From Sphingobium sp. SCG-1 (GTDB lineage Bacteria > Pseudomonadota > Alphaproteobacteria > Sphingomonadales > Sphingomonadaceae): DNA of 64,000 nucleotides. The DNA lies in NCBI RefSeq assembly GCF_002953135.1, contig NZ_CP026372.1, positions 372,001 to 436,000 on the forward strand. The letters run 5' to 3'. Shown piece after piece: positions 51,367-60,557 of this stretch; the stretch's first letter is position 1, and each line of letters opens with the position of its first letter. A model generated the notes under the pieces. That model saw only the letters and a program-made list of their open reading frames with translations. It was not told the origin of the DNA and did no database searches. Both the position numbers and the translations under genes were made by a program.

Positions 51367-52785
51367 ATGAATGATCGTTTTGCCGAGGGTATAAAGGTTA
51401 TTGTACCCTGCGGATCGCTCGGAGCGGGTGTTCGCGAAGAGGAGATTGCTTATGGCCTGGCGCGCGGTGCCCATGCCATTGCGTCCGATGCTGGATCGAC
51501 TGACAGCGGCGCCGCTTATCTGGCTCTCGGCAAATCGAAGAATAATCGTGGTGCGGTCAAGCGAGATCTAACGATCTTGATGAAGGCCCATGCAAAAACC
51601 GGCATTCCGATCCTCATCGGCACTTCTGGCCAAGCCGGCGGCGACCTCAACCTCGAATGGACGCGCGACATTGTGGTTGAAGTTGCCGCTGAATTGGGAA
51701 TCTCGCCCAAAGTGGCGTTGCTTCACAGCGAACAAGATAAGGAAACGGTCAAGCGTCTGAACGCGGCGGGGCGGATTCGGCCCCTCCCGCCCCTTGGCGC
51801 GCTAGACGAAGCCACGATCGATGAATGCGATCACATCGTAGCTGTCATGGGCGTTGAGCCTTTCGTCGCTGCTTTGGAAGCGGGGGCTGATATTGTGTTG
51901 GGGGGACGGACCACTGATCCGGCGGTCCTTGCATCGTATCCGATTTGGAAAGGGGCACCTTGGGGTCCAGCCTGGCATGCCGGAAAGACTGGGGAATGCG
52001 GTGCGCAATGTGCTGAAGGCCGTGATGGTGCAGGCGTGCTGCTGACCGTCAGGTCTGATGGATTTGAAGTCGAACCGCTGAGCGATCATAATCGTTGCAG
52101 CCCGCACAGCGTATCGGCGCATATGCTGTATGAAAACACCGACCCATATCGTCTTACGGAACCAGGCGGCATAGTTAATGTAACGCAGGCGAGTTACGTT
52201 CAGTCGGATCAACGCACCGTGAAGGTTACGGGATCGCAGTGGGAGCCGAAGCCCTATACGATGAAGCTTGAAGGAGCCGGTGGCGGGCGGTTTCAGACGC
52301 TTATGCTCGTCGGCGTTCAAGATCCCGACGTGTTGGCCGATGTCGATGGTTTTCACGATAAACTGCTTGCCGCGCTTTACGAGCGCACTCGTAGCACGAT
52401 CCCTGCCGACGAGCTTGGCGACTTCCATATTTCCCTTCGAATGTATGGGTGGAACGCAGTATCAGGGAGGCCCCTGCCGGAAGGAACGCCTCCGCCCCCG
52501 GAAATCGGGATGCTGTTCGTCTCTACCGCGGCGACGCAGGAAGTCGCCAACGCAATTGCGCACGCCTGCAATCCGTACTTCTTCCATTATCCCGCGGATA
52601 TGGAGAAGGAACTACCCAGTTACGGCTTTGCTTTCACGCCCGCCGACGTACCACGCGGACGCATCTACGAATTCAAACTGAACCATGTTGTTGAGGTGGA
52701 CGATCCACTTGAACTGGTCAGGATCGAATGGGTCGATCTTGGAGAGGCGCGCAAGTCGGAAACTCGGGAGGTGGCCCATGGTTAA
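51367..52785 (+). CDS. AtuA-like large subunit 2 (DUF1446)
   Basis: A 472-residue paralog of the protein at 20295-21692, sharing CGSLGAGVREEEIAYG near 16-31, DAGSTDSGAAYLALGKSKNNRGAVKRDL in its first 80 residues, GTSGQAGGDLNLEWTRDI and VLGGRTTDPAVL. The C-terminal ferredoxin-fold domain of full-length AtuA is again absent and encoded by the next gene, which overlaps its end by eight bases. The start ATG 51367 is preceded by GGGAG. It lies in an operon-like series with TonB receptor 3 upstream and an acyl-CoA ligase downstream. No reaction is established for the family. Confidence 0.88.
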   Translation: MNDRFAEGIKVIVPCGSLGAGVREEEIAYGLARGAHAIASDAGSTDSGAAYLALGKSKNNRGAVKRDLTILMKAHAKTGIPILIGTSGQAGGDLNLEWTRDIVVEVAAELGISPKVALLHSEQDKETVKRLNAAGRIRPLPPLGALDEATIDECDHIVAVMGVEPFVAALEAGADIVLGGRTTDPAVLASYPIWKGAPWGPAWHAGKTGECGAQCAEGRDGAGVLLTVRSDGFEVEPLSDHNRCSPHSVSAHMLYENTDPYRLTEPGGIVNVTQASYVQSDQRTVKVTGSQWEPKPYTMKLEGAGGGRFQTLMLVGVQDPDVLADVDGFHDKLLAALYERTRSTIPADELGDFHISLRMYGWNAVSGRPLPEGTPPPPEIGMLFVSTAATQEVANAIAHACNPYFFHYPADMEKELPSYGFAFTPADVPRGRIYEFKLNHVVEVDDPLELVRIEWVDLGEARKSETREVAHG

Positions 52786-53086
52786 AGTTAGGGACGTCTG
52801 CCGTCATATAAGGTCCAAGCAGGCTGGACCGTATTGGGTTACTTTCGACATCTTTTTCGACGGGCCTGAAAGTTATCGGAAATATCACGCCAGCACTGCG
52901 CTTTCGTCGGATTTGTTCGCCCGCTTATACGGTACGAACGCCGACATGGTGAAGACAATTCCAGTAGAAGACCTTTGCATGGTGAAGATCTCCTACCCGC
53001 GCGCGACGCCACAAGGCGGAATGGAGGAACGCGATATGCATTCCGGCCAGCAATATGTGCGTCTACTCGACGTAGAACTGATCTGA
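52778..53086 (+). CDS. Small AtuA-like ferredoxin-fold subunit 2
   Basis: About 102 residues, from ATG 52778 (MVKVRDVCRHIRSKQAGPYW) to VRLLDVELI, paralogous to the product of 19987-20295. It overlaps the large subunit by eight bases and ends two bases before the CoA ligase start, so all three are probably translated from one mRNA in fixed ratio. There is no metal-binding Cys motif. It probably forms a heteromeric complex with the large subunit. Confidence 0.87.
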   Translation: MVKVRDVCRHIRSKQAGPYWVTFDIFFDGPESYRKYHASTALSSDLFARLYGTNADMVKTIPVEDLCMVKISYPRATPQGGMEERDMHSGQQYVRLLDVELI

Positions 53087-53087
53087 T

Positions 53088-54680
53088 ATGGAGCGAAATC
53101 CGCAAGTTCTCACTGAGTTGCTGGACTATGCGGCGCATGATTATGGGGCCAGCGCCGCGCTTGATTTCATGGGGCGGCGCTGGACATATTCGCAGCTTGA
53201 GGATCTTTCGGCTCGCTGCGCATTTGCCCTGCAAGCAATGGGTGTTCGTCCGGGCGATCGCGTTTGCCTTTGCCTGCCGAACACGCCTTATTTTGTAATT
53301 GCCTATTTTGCTGTCCTGCGTGTGGGCGGCATCGTCGTTAGTATGAACCCGCTTTACACTGAGCGGGAGATGAATCATCTCGTCACGGATTCAGGCTCGA
53401 AACTGGCATTTGTTCCGGATCTGCCCGGGGTCGTCAGTAAAATTGCTGCAATCAATACATTAGAGCATATTATTATTTGCCCCGTCGACCAGATTTTGCC
53501 AGCTGCAAAGGGTCTCGCCTACAGAGTATTCAAGCGCTCGCTTCGGATGCCGAAGCCTTATTCAGCCCCGCGTATGACGGCGTTCGCAAAACTGGCCTCC
53601 AATCCACGAGATTTTGCGCCACACGACAATCGCCAGGAGGATGTGGCGGTACTTCAGTATACAGGCGGAACGACTGGGCTGCCAAAGGGCGCCATGCTGA
53701 CTCATGGCAGCCTTATCGCTAACTGCCTACAGATGGCAGAACATGATCGCGGTCGGCCAGCCACGCAGGAAACGGTAATGGCCGTTTTACCGATGTTCCA
53801 CGTGTTCTCTCTTACCAGCGTCCTTAATTACGCAATTCACACCGCCGCCTGCATCATATTAATGCCCCGTTTTGAAATGAAGCCGTTCCTCCAGGCGATG
53901 CGTCGCACGCGGCCCGAAAGGTTCTTTGCGGTCCCCACTATCCTCACGGCGTTGAACGAATTGCCAGCGGAGTCGCTTCCACAGATGAGTCAACTTCGTT
54001 TGTGCGTGTCGGGGGGAGCGCCGCTACCGTCGGAAGTGCGTCTTCGTTTCGAGCAGCGCACAGGCTGCAGGGTCGTTGAGGGATATGGCTTATCGGAAGC
54101 ATCGCCGACGATTGCGTGCAACCCCATCGTCGGCGTGGTGAAGGATGGAAGCGCAGGCGTTGCATTCCCCCGCACATCAATAGAAATTCGTTCATTGGAA
54201 ACCGGCGAAGTCGTGGGGACAGGAGTGAATGGAGAAGTTTGCATTCGCGGTCCCCAAGTGATGAAAGGATATTGGAACCGCCCTGAAGAAACGGCTGAGG
54301 TGCTTTCCGATGGCCTATTGCGGACCGGCGATGTTGGCCATCTGGACGACGAGGGTTATTTATTCCTTGTCGATCGTATCAAAGATCTTATCCTTTGCGG
54401 CGGATATAATGTTTATCCCCGAGTTATCGAAGACGCACTGTATGAACATCCCGATGTGGTGGAAGCCGTGGTGATTGGCGTCCCCGATGCGTATCGCGGT
54501 GAAGCGCCCAAAGCTTTCGTAAAGCTGCGTCCGGGAGCGGCCATCGACTCTGCTGCGCTGTCCAATTTTCTCAAGGACAAGATCAGCAAGATCGAAATGC
54601 CAAAAGAGATTGAGTTACGGGATGAGCTTCCGAAAACGCTGATAGGAAAGCTTTCGAAAAAGGAACTCCGCGCTGGCTAG
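53088..54680 (+). CDS. Long-chain-fatty-acid-CoA-ligase-like acyl-CoA synthetase
   Basis: A 530-residue AMP-forming ligase with YTGGTTGLPKGAMLTH near 190-205, VEGYGLSEASPT near 328-339 and the C-terminal hinge/catalytic region (TGDVGHLDDEGYLFLVDRIKDLI; KTLIGKLSKKELR with the catalytic Lys). It resembles FadD-type enzymes more than the feruloyl-CoA-synthetase-like ligase at 18103. ATG 53088 comes two bases after the stop of the small AtuA-like gene. The coupling suggests that the AtuA pair acts on the acid before, or on the CoA ester after, this activation step (inference). Confidence 0.9.
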   Translation: MERNPQVLTELLDYAAHDYGASAALDFMGRRWTYSQLEDLSARCAFALQAMGVRPGDRVCLCLPNTPYFVIAYFAVLRVGGIVVSMNPLYTEREMNHLVTDSGSKLAFVPDLPGVVSKIAAINTLEHIIICPVDQILPAAKGLAYRVFKRSLRMPKPYSAPRMTAFAKLASNPRDFAPHDNRQEDVAVLQYTGGTTGLPKGAMLTHGSLIANCLQMAEHDRGRPATQETVMAVLPMFHVFSLTSVLNYAIHTAACIILMPRFEMKPFLQAMRRTRPERFFAVPTILTALNELPAESLPQMSQLRLCVSGGAPLPSEVRLRFEQRTGCRVVEGYGLSEASPTIACNPIVGVVKDGSAGVAFPRTSIEIRSLETGEVVGTGVNGEVCIRGPQVMKGYWNRPEETAEVLSDGLLRTGDVGHLDDEGYLFLVDRIKDLILCGGYNVYPRVIEDALYEHPDVVEAVVIGVPDAYRGEAPKAFVKLRPGAAIDSAALSNFLKDKISKIEMPKEIELRDELPKTLIGKLSKKELRAG

Positions 54681-54774
54681 GCGCGGTCGTCTCAATATCT
54701 GACATTCAGATCGTACGAAGTTGCGTCGCTCACTCGCGCCAAGATCTAATTCATCCCTCTATCAGACAGTCCGT

Positions 54775-54786
54775 CACTCTAGAGTG
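54775..54786. promoter_or_regulatory. 12-base perfect palindrome upstream of the SMP-30 gene
   Basis: CACTCTAGAGTG is fully self-complementary and lies 47 bases before ATG 54834, in the 153-base gap after the CoA ligase. It could be an operator for the lactonase gene; alternatively it may arise by chance. Confidence 0.35.
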
Positions 54787-54833
54787 GATGCTGCGTATCG
54801 GGCAATGCAGCAATAATAAAGGTCATTGATCCA

Positions 54834-55727
54834 ATGTTAACAGAAGATCCACATTGGAAATTGGTGACCTTTACGAATGCCGTCGTAAGTGAAGTGCCGA
54901 TTTGGTCTCCTTCAGATCGATCTGTGTATTGGGCAGATCTTTATTCGCCAGCATTGCAACGAACGAATATCGACACGGGAACGACTTCGACTTTCCCCGT
55001 GCCTGACCGGCTCGGCTCCTTCGGGTTACGTGAAGGCGGCGCTCTGCTCGCGATGAAGAGCGGGATTTATGACCTCGACTTCGCCTCGGGCAGTATCATC
55101 AAGCGACTGGAGCCGCCCTATGACAAGAATGAAATGCATTTCAACGATGGGCGGACCGACTCCGCGGGGCGCTTCATAGTCGGCGCAAATCAGGACCCAA
55201 CAGATACTGTGCGCGGGCGCGGCCATTATTACCGTATAGACGGCACGGGTTTAACGCCCATCATCTCCGGAATTACGACTGCCAATGGTACGGCATTTAG
55301 CCCCGATGGCCGGACTATGTACACGGCCGAGACCCGCGATTTCGTGATTTACGCCTATGACTATGATCCTGAGACGGGTACGCCCACCCGCCAACGGGTA
55401 TTCGCACGCCTTCCCGCTGGACATTTTCCTGACGGCGCAGCGGTGGACAGCGAAGGAGGCTACTGGATTGCTCTGATCGGCGCCGGGGTCATCTGGCGGT
55501 TCGCGCCGGACGGCGTACTCGACCGGGTAGTCAACACGCCCACTCTTTTTCCAGCCATGGTTTCCTTTGGCGGAGACGATCTCTCTACAATGTTCCTGAC
55601 CACCTCCCGCAAATATGTGGCGCAATTAGGAGAGCAAGAACAGGCAAAGGAACTTGGCGTCGCCGGCGGCATCTTTAGCTGGCAGTCGGACGTTCGCGGC
55701 TTTGCCGAACCGACATTGAGTTTCTGA
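54834..55727 (+). CDS. SMP-30/gluconolactonase/LRE-family hydrolase
   Basis: A 297-residue six-bladed beta-propeller lactonase. The metal ligands of the family are all visible: Glu20 (VVSEVPIW), Asn104 (HFNDGRTD), Asn151 (TTANGTAFSPDGR) and Asp200 (HFPDGAAVDSEGGYW). No signal peptide is present, so it is cytoplasmic. Members hydrolyse sugar lactones and other gamma/delta-lactones. A lactonase fits the hydroxyacid theme of the island, since 4-hydroxy acids readily form lactones (inference). It is on the same strand as the AtuA-ligase group but separated by 153 bases containing a palindrome, so it may have its own promoter. Confidence 0.88.
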   Translation: MLTEDPHWKLVTFTNAVVSEVPIWSPSDRSVYWADLYSPALQRTNIDTGTTSTFPVPDRLGSFGLREGGALLAMKSGIYDLDFASGSIIKRLEPPYDKNEMHFNDGRTDSAGRFIVGANQDPTDTVRGRGHYYRIDGTGLTPIISGITTANGTAFSPDGRTMYTAETRDFVIYAYDYDPETGTPTRQRVFARLPAGHFPDGAAVDSEGGYWIALIGAGVIWRFAPDGVLDRVVNTPTLFPAMVSFGGDDLSTMFLTTSRKYVAQLGEQEQAKELGVAGGIFSWQSDVRGFAEPTLSF

Positions 55728-56218
55728 AAGTTCCCTAACGGCTACATTCGCGCGGCGTCGACAGCCGCTTAACCATAGTAATGGATCGTTCTACCCCCTT
55801 CTTCAGTCGCCAAGCTTAGCCGGCTAATGCATCAATGTGCACCGCTTCGACGGCGCTGCCATAAGGCACGGTCCATCTTGTATAACGTCACACGCGAATT
55901 CGCCTACTCTGCGTGATCGATAAAGTTTTCCATATGCAGAGCCTCGACGCATATTCGCGGGCACGAGGCTCTATAGTTCATTCAGTGTTCAAGATACCTG
56001 CGCGGGTCTGTGATCATCATCGAGCGCGCGAGGCGACCATGAGCGCACGAACGGGATGGCGGGTTGATCCTGCTCCACCGTTCGTTGAGACTGATGTGGA
56101 CGAGCCTTGAGCAACAACATCGTGGGGCAGATCAAAGTGTGCGATCCACTCGCATGATTTGGAGGACAATGGGTATAGGCTTGCGGATGCAGGTGTGGAC
56201 GCGGATGATGAAGAGGAA
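55728..56218. other. Gene-free junction, probable edge of the catabolic island
   Basis: About 490 bases with only short, unconvincing frames. A hairpin-forming repeat (AGAGCCTCG at 55938-55946 with CGAGGCTCT at 55964-55972) may be a terminator for the SMP-30 gene. Base composition rises in GC from here rightward. I saw no tRNA, integrase or obvious attachment repeat. Confidence 0.35.
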
Positions 56219-57538
56219 ATGCGAATGGAAGCGCTTTTGACCTTACGCGGGACGCAGGCATTGAGACGTACCGCCCTGCTGTTTGCCGCAGCATCCTCGC
56301 TCATGGCGCCTCCCGCACCTTCCGCTACTCCCGATTACGCGACCCGTTTAGCCAAGGTGCTGCGAACCACCCCGTTGATCGATGGTCACAACGACTGGCC
56401 TGAAGCCTTGCGGGAGCGGGAAGGCGATGCGCGCTGGACGATGGACCTCACTGATCTGTCGCAACGGCCGCAACGTTATAACACCGATATTCAGCGACTC
56501 CGCAAGGGCCAGGTAGGTGCGCAATTCTGGTCGGTGTGGGTATCGGCGGATTTGCCGGGCAAGGACCAGGTTGAGCAGACGCTGGAACAGATCGATCTCG
56601 TGAAATCGATCGCCGCGCGTTATCCGCAGGCATTCGCCATGGTGCGCACGGCGGAGGATGTCGAGCGCGCATACGCATCCGGTCGAATCGGCTGTTTGAT
56701 TGGAGTCGAGGGCGGAGGACAGATTGACGGTAATCTGTCGGTGTTGCGCACTTACGCGGCGCTGGGTGCGGGTTATCTCACCCTTACGCATTCGCGCACG
56801 ATCGAGTGGGCGGACTCAGCGACCGACAATCCAAAGCATCAGGGGCTTACTGACTTTGGGCGAGAAGTGGTGCTTGAACTCAACCGGCTGGGTATGCTCG
56901 TCGACCTTAGTCATGTGAGTGAAGCGACCATGCGCGATGCACTCGCTGTTTCGAAAGCGCCGGTGATCTTTTCGCATTCCAGCGCGCGGGCGCTCGTCGA
57001 TCATCCCCGCAATGTTTCGGATATCGTCTTGAAACTGGTTCATGAAAACGGCGGCGTGGTTATGGTGAACTATGCGCCCGCCTATGTTTCGAACGCCTAT
57101 CGCTTGTGGTCGGCGGATTTGTCGGCGGAGAAAACCCGCCTCAATGCCCCGCCCTTTGGCGGTATCGATATCGGACAGCCGGAAAAGGCCGCTGCCGATT
57201 TGGCGTTATGGCTAAAGGCGCATCCAGCGCCGCGCGTGACATTGTCCGAAGTTGCGGATCATATCGAGCATATCGCCAAGGTTGCGGGCGTGGATCATGT
57301 CGGCCTGGGTTCCGATTTCGACGGCGTTGGCGAAACGCTCCCTAGCGGCCTTAAGGACGTGGCGACCTATCCCGCGCTGCTGACTGAGTTGATGCGGCGG
57401 GGATGGAGCGATGCCGATATCGCGAAACTGGCGGGAGGAAACGTTCTGCGAGTGATGAAAGCGGCCGAACAAGCGAAAGCGCGCCTAACCCTATCGAACC
57501 CGGCATTTTCTCCGATGAACAAGAGCATCAAGCGGTAG
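56219..57538 (+). CDS. Exported M19 membrane-dipeptidase family protein
   Basis: A 439-residue zinc dipeptidase (renal dipeptidase family) from ATG 56219, which begins a signal peptide (RRTALLFAAASSLMAPPAPSA); ATG 56225 is possible. Metal-site motifs are DGHNDWP with His57 and Asp59, GVEGGGQIDGNL near 162-173 (bridging Glu), LSHVSEATM near 239-247 and IFSHSSARAL, followed by HVGLGSDFDGV. It would hydrolyse dipeptides in the periplasm. It seems unrelated to the catabolic genes and may belong to the chromosomal background, since its GC-rich codon use is closer to the polA block. Confidence 0.88.
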   Translation: MRMEALLTLRGTQALRRTALLFAAASSLMAPPAPSATPDYATRLAKVLRTTPLIDGHNDWPEALREREGDARWTMDLTDLSQRPQRYNTDIQRLRKGQVGAQFWSVWVSADLPGKDQVEQTLEQIDLVKSIAARYPQAFAMVRTAEDVERAYASGRIGCLIGVEGGGQIDGNLSVLRTYAALGAGYLTLTHSRTIEWADSATDNPKHQGLTDFGREVVLELNRLGMLVDLSHVSEATMRDALAVSKAPVIFSHSSARALVDHPRNVSDIVLKLVHENGGVVMVNYAPAYVSNAYRLWSADLSAEKTRLNAPPFGGIDIGQPEKAAADLALWLKAHPAPRVTLSEVADHIEHIAKVAGVDHVGLGSDFDGVGETLPSGLKDVATYPALLTELMRRGWSDADIAKLAGGNVLRVMKAAEQAKARLTLSNPAFSPMNKSIKR

Positions 57539-57731
57539 CCGATTAGTAGCTAGGTAGATCCAGCTCTCTGATTGAAGTCGCGATCAGATCAGCAGTTCTA
57601 GCGTCGACCGGCCGCGCTTTGCCGCGTCATACCCGCGCGCCTAAATCCGTCTCCGCGCCGCCCGCAGTAGGCAAGATGCTCATGCTGCCTTAGACCGAGC
57701 TTCTTGCGCGATCAGGGAGGAGGTTTGCAGG

Positions 57732-60557
57732 GTGCGCGCCTTCCGCTATCCCCCCTGCATGACCGAACAACCGACCCAGAATCACCTCTACCTCGTCGAC
57801 GGCAGCGGCTACATCTTCCGCGCCTATCATCAGCTTCCTCCGCTCACGAACCGGCACGGGCAGCCGGTGGGGGCGGTGTATGGCTATACGGCGATGCTAT
57901 GGAAGCTGGCGGCGGAGCTGGGTGCGGCGGAAGGGCCGACGCACATGGCGGTGATCCTGGACAAGGGATCGCACACGTTCCGCAACGACATGTACGATCA
58001 GTATAAGGCGCACCGCCCGCCGCCGCCTGAAGATCTGGTGCCGCAATTCCCGCTGATCCGTGACGCCACTCGCGCCTTTTCGCTCCCTTGTATCGAGGAA
58101 GCGGGGTTCGAGGCGGATGACATCATCGCGACCTATACGAAGCAGGCCGTCGCGGCGGGCTGGCACGTCACTATCGTGTCGTCGGACAAGGACTTGATGC
58201 AGCTTATCCAGCCCGGCGTCGACATGTACGACACGATGAAGAACGAGCGGCGCGGACCGGAATATGTGATGGGGAAGTTCGGCGTTAGACCTGAGCAGTT
58301 GGGGGACGTCCTCGCATTGATGGGTGACAGCGTCGACAATGTACCGGGGGTGCCGGGCATCGGGCCGAAGACCGCGTCGAAGCTGATTACCGAGTTTGGC
58401 AACCTGGAGAGCGTGCTTGCCGCCGCGCCGTCGATGAAGCCGTCAAAGATGCGAGACAATCTGGTCGAGCATAGCGAGATGGCGCGGCTGTCGCGGCGGC
58501 TGGTCGAGTTGCACAGCACGATGGACTTGCCCGAGCCGCTCGAAGACCTGACGCTGAAAGGTATTCCCGAAGACCCTTTGCGCGACTTCCTGGAACATCA
58601 TGGCTTCAAGGCGCTGCTCAATCGTCTGACCCCCGCGGCAGCGGCAGTGGCGGTAGCGTCCGTGTCGGCCGCCGTGAGCGCGACCACTGCTCCGGCGCCA
58701 CCGGTGGTGGAAGCGCCGCCGCCGATCGATTGCTCGTTGTACGAGACAGTCGTGACGGAGGAGGCACTGGACCGCTGGATCGCCGATGCTCATGCGGAAG
58801 GCGTCATCGCCATCGATACCGAAACGGACAGCCTCAACAGCATCAGCGCGCGCTTGGTCGGTGTCAGCCTCGCAACCGGCCCCAATCGCGCCTGCTACAT
58901 CCCTCTCGGCCATGGCGGCACCGACATGTTCGCGGAAAAGCCCGAGCAACTGCCGCTCGATCTCGCTCTAGCCAAGCTAAAGTCGCTGCTGGAAGACGAC
59001 AGCGTGCTGAAGGTCGGGCAGAACCTGAAATACGATATGACCGTCCTCGCGCGGCACGGGATCGCCATCACGCCGTTCGACGACACCATCGTCATGAGCT
59101 TCGACCTCGACGCCGGGCAGAGCCTTGCCGGGCACGGCATGGATGAAGGCGCGAAGACGCATCTTGGCCATACGTGCATCACGTTCAAGGATGTGGTCGG
59201 CAGCGGGAAGTCGCAGATCAGCTTCGCCGAAGCGCCGCTGGACAAGGCCACCGCCTATGCCGGCGAGGACGCTGATGTCACGCTGCGCCTCTGGAATGTG
59301 TTCAAGCCGCGCCTGCATCAGGAAGGCGCGACGCGTGTCTATGAATTGGTCGATCGCCCGCTGGTGCCGGTGATCGCGGGCATGGAGCGCGCCGGGATCA
59401 AGGTGGATCGCGAGCATCTCTCGCGCCTGTCCTCTGAATTTTCAGACAGCATCTCGATCCTGGAGACCGAGATCCATGGTCTCGCCGGACAACCCTTCGC
59501 CATCGGGAGTACGCAGCAACTTGGCGCGATCCTGTTCGACAAGCTTGGCCTGAAGGGCGGCAAAAAGGGCAAGTCCGGGGCCTATTCGACCGACGTCACG
59601 ATCCTTGAAAAGCTGAAAGCCGAAGGGTCGGAGATTTGCGGCAAGGTGCTCGACTGGCGGCAATTGTCGAAGCTCAAATCCACTTACACCGACGCGTTAC
59701 AGGCGCAGATCAACCCGGAGACGGGCCGCGTCCACACCAGCTACAGCCTCACCGGCGCGCAGACGGGGCGTCTGTCCTCGACCGATCCTAACCTGCAGAA
59801 TATCCCGATCCGTACTGAGACCGGGCGGCAGATCCGCCATGCCTTTATCGCGGAACCGGGCAATGTCATCCTCGCCGCCGACTACAGCCAGATCGAGTTG
59901 CGTCTGGCCGCGCACATGGCCGACGTGCCCGCATTGAAAGAAGCGTTTGCGGGGGAGGAGGACATCCACAATCGCACGGCGCAGGAACTGTTCGGCGAAG
60001 TTAATCGCGACACGCGCGGGCGGGCGAAGACCATCAACTTCGCCATCCTTTACGGCATCAGCCGCTGGGGCCTCGCCGGGCGGCTGGAAATCACCGCCGA
60101 CGAAGCGCAGGACATGATCAGTCGCTATTATGAGCGCTTCCCCGGCATCAGCGTCTATATCAACGAGACGCTGGAGAAGGTGCGGGCAACGGGTTACACC
60201 GAAACGCTGTTCGGGCGGAAAACATGGTTTCCCCGCATCAAGGCGCCAATCCAGCACGAACGGCAGGGCGCCGAACGCGCCGCGATCAACGCGCCAATTC
60301 AGGGTACCAGCGCCGACATCATCAAGCGCGCCATGGTCCGCATGGGACCGGCTCTGACGGCAGCGGGTCTCGACCAGGTCCGCATGCTGCTACAGGTCCA
60401 CGACGAACTGGTCTTCGAACTTCCGCAAGGCGATGTGGCCGCCGCCAGCGCTGTGATCCGCCAAGTGATGGCAGGTGCGGCAGAACCAATGATGAAGCTA
60501 TCCGTGCCGCTGGGCGTCGAGATCGGCACCGGCCCAAGCTGGGGCGCGGCGCATTAG
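57732..60557 (+). CDS. polA: DNA polymerase I
   Basis: A full-length three-domain DNA polymerase I, 941 residues from GTG 57732. That start has a consensus GGAGGAGG eight bases upstream; ATG 57759 would remove nine residues but has no such site. The N-terminal 5'-nuclease domain covers about 15-310. The 3'-5' exonuclease retains DTETD near 357, NLKYD near 433 and YAGEDAD near 507, so proofreading looks intact. The polymerase domain has DYSQIELR near 718, RAKTINFAILYGIS near 762 and QVHDELVFE near 890. It fills gaps in repair and replaces RNA primers. High-GC codon use marks it as core chromosome. Confidence 0.96.
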   Translation: MRAFRYPPCMTEQPTQNHLYLVDGSGYIFRAYHQLPPLTNRHGQPVGAVYGYTAMLWKLAAELGAAEGPTHMAVILDKGSHTFRNDMYDQYKAHRPPPPEDLVPQFPLIRDATRAFSLPCIEEAGFEADDIIATYTKQAVAAGWHVTIVSSDKDLMQLIQPGVDMYDTMKNERRGPEYVMGKFGVRPEQLGDVLALMGDSVDNVPGVPGIGPKTASKLITEFGNLESVLAAAPSMKPSKMRDNLVEHSEMARLSRRLVELHSTMDLPEPLEDLTLKGIPEDPLRDFLEHHGFKALLNRLTPAAAAVAVASVSAAVSATTAPAPPVVEAPPPIDCSLYETVVTEEALDRWIADAHAEGVIAIDTETDSLNSISARLVGVSLATGPNRACYIPLGHGGTDMFAEKPEQLPLDLALAKLKSLLEDDSVLKVGQNLKYDMTVLARHGIAITPFDDTIVMSFDLDAGQSLAGHGMDEGAKTHLGHTCITFKDVVGSGKSQISFAEAPLDKATAYAGEDADVTLRLWNVFKPRLHQEGATRVYELVDRPLVPVIAGMERAGIKVDREHLSRLSSEFSDSISILETEIHGLAGQPFAIGSTQQLGAILFDKLGLKGGKKGKSGAYSTDVTILEKLKAEGSEICGKVLDWRQLSKLKSTYTDALQAQINPETGRVHTSYSLTGAQTGRLSSTDPNLQNIPIRTETGRQIRHAFIAEPGNVILAADYSQIELRLAAHMADVPALKEAFAGEEDIHNRTAQELFGEVNRDTRGRAKTINFAILYGISRWGLAGRLEITADEAQDMISRYYERFPGISVYINETLEKVRATGYTETLFGRKTWFPRIKAPIQHERQGAERAAINAPIQGTSADIIKRAMVRMGPALTAAGLDQVRMLLQVHDELVFELPQGDVAAASAVIRQVMAGAAEPMMKLSVPLGVEIGTGPSWGAAH

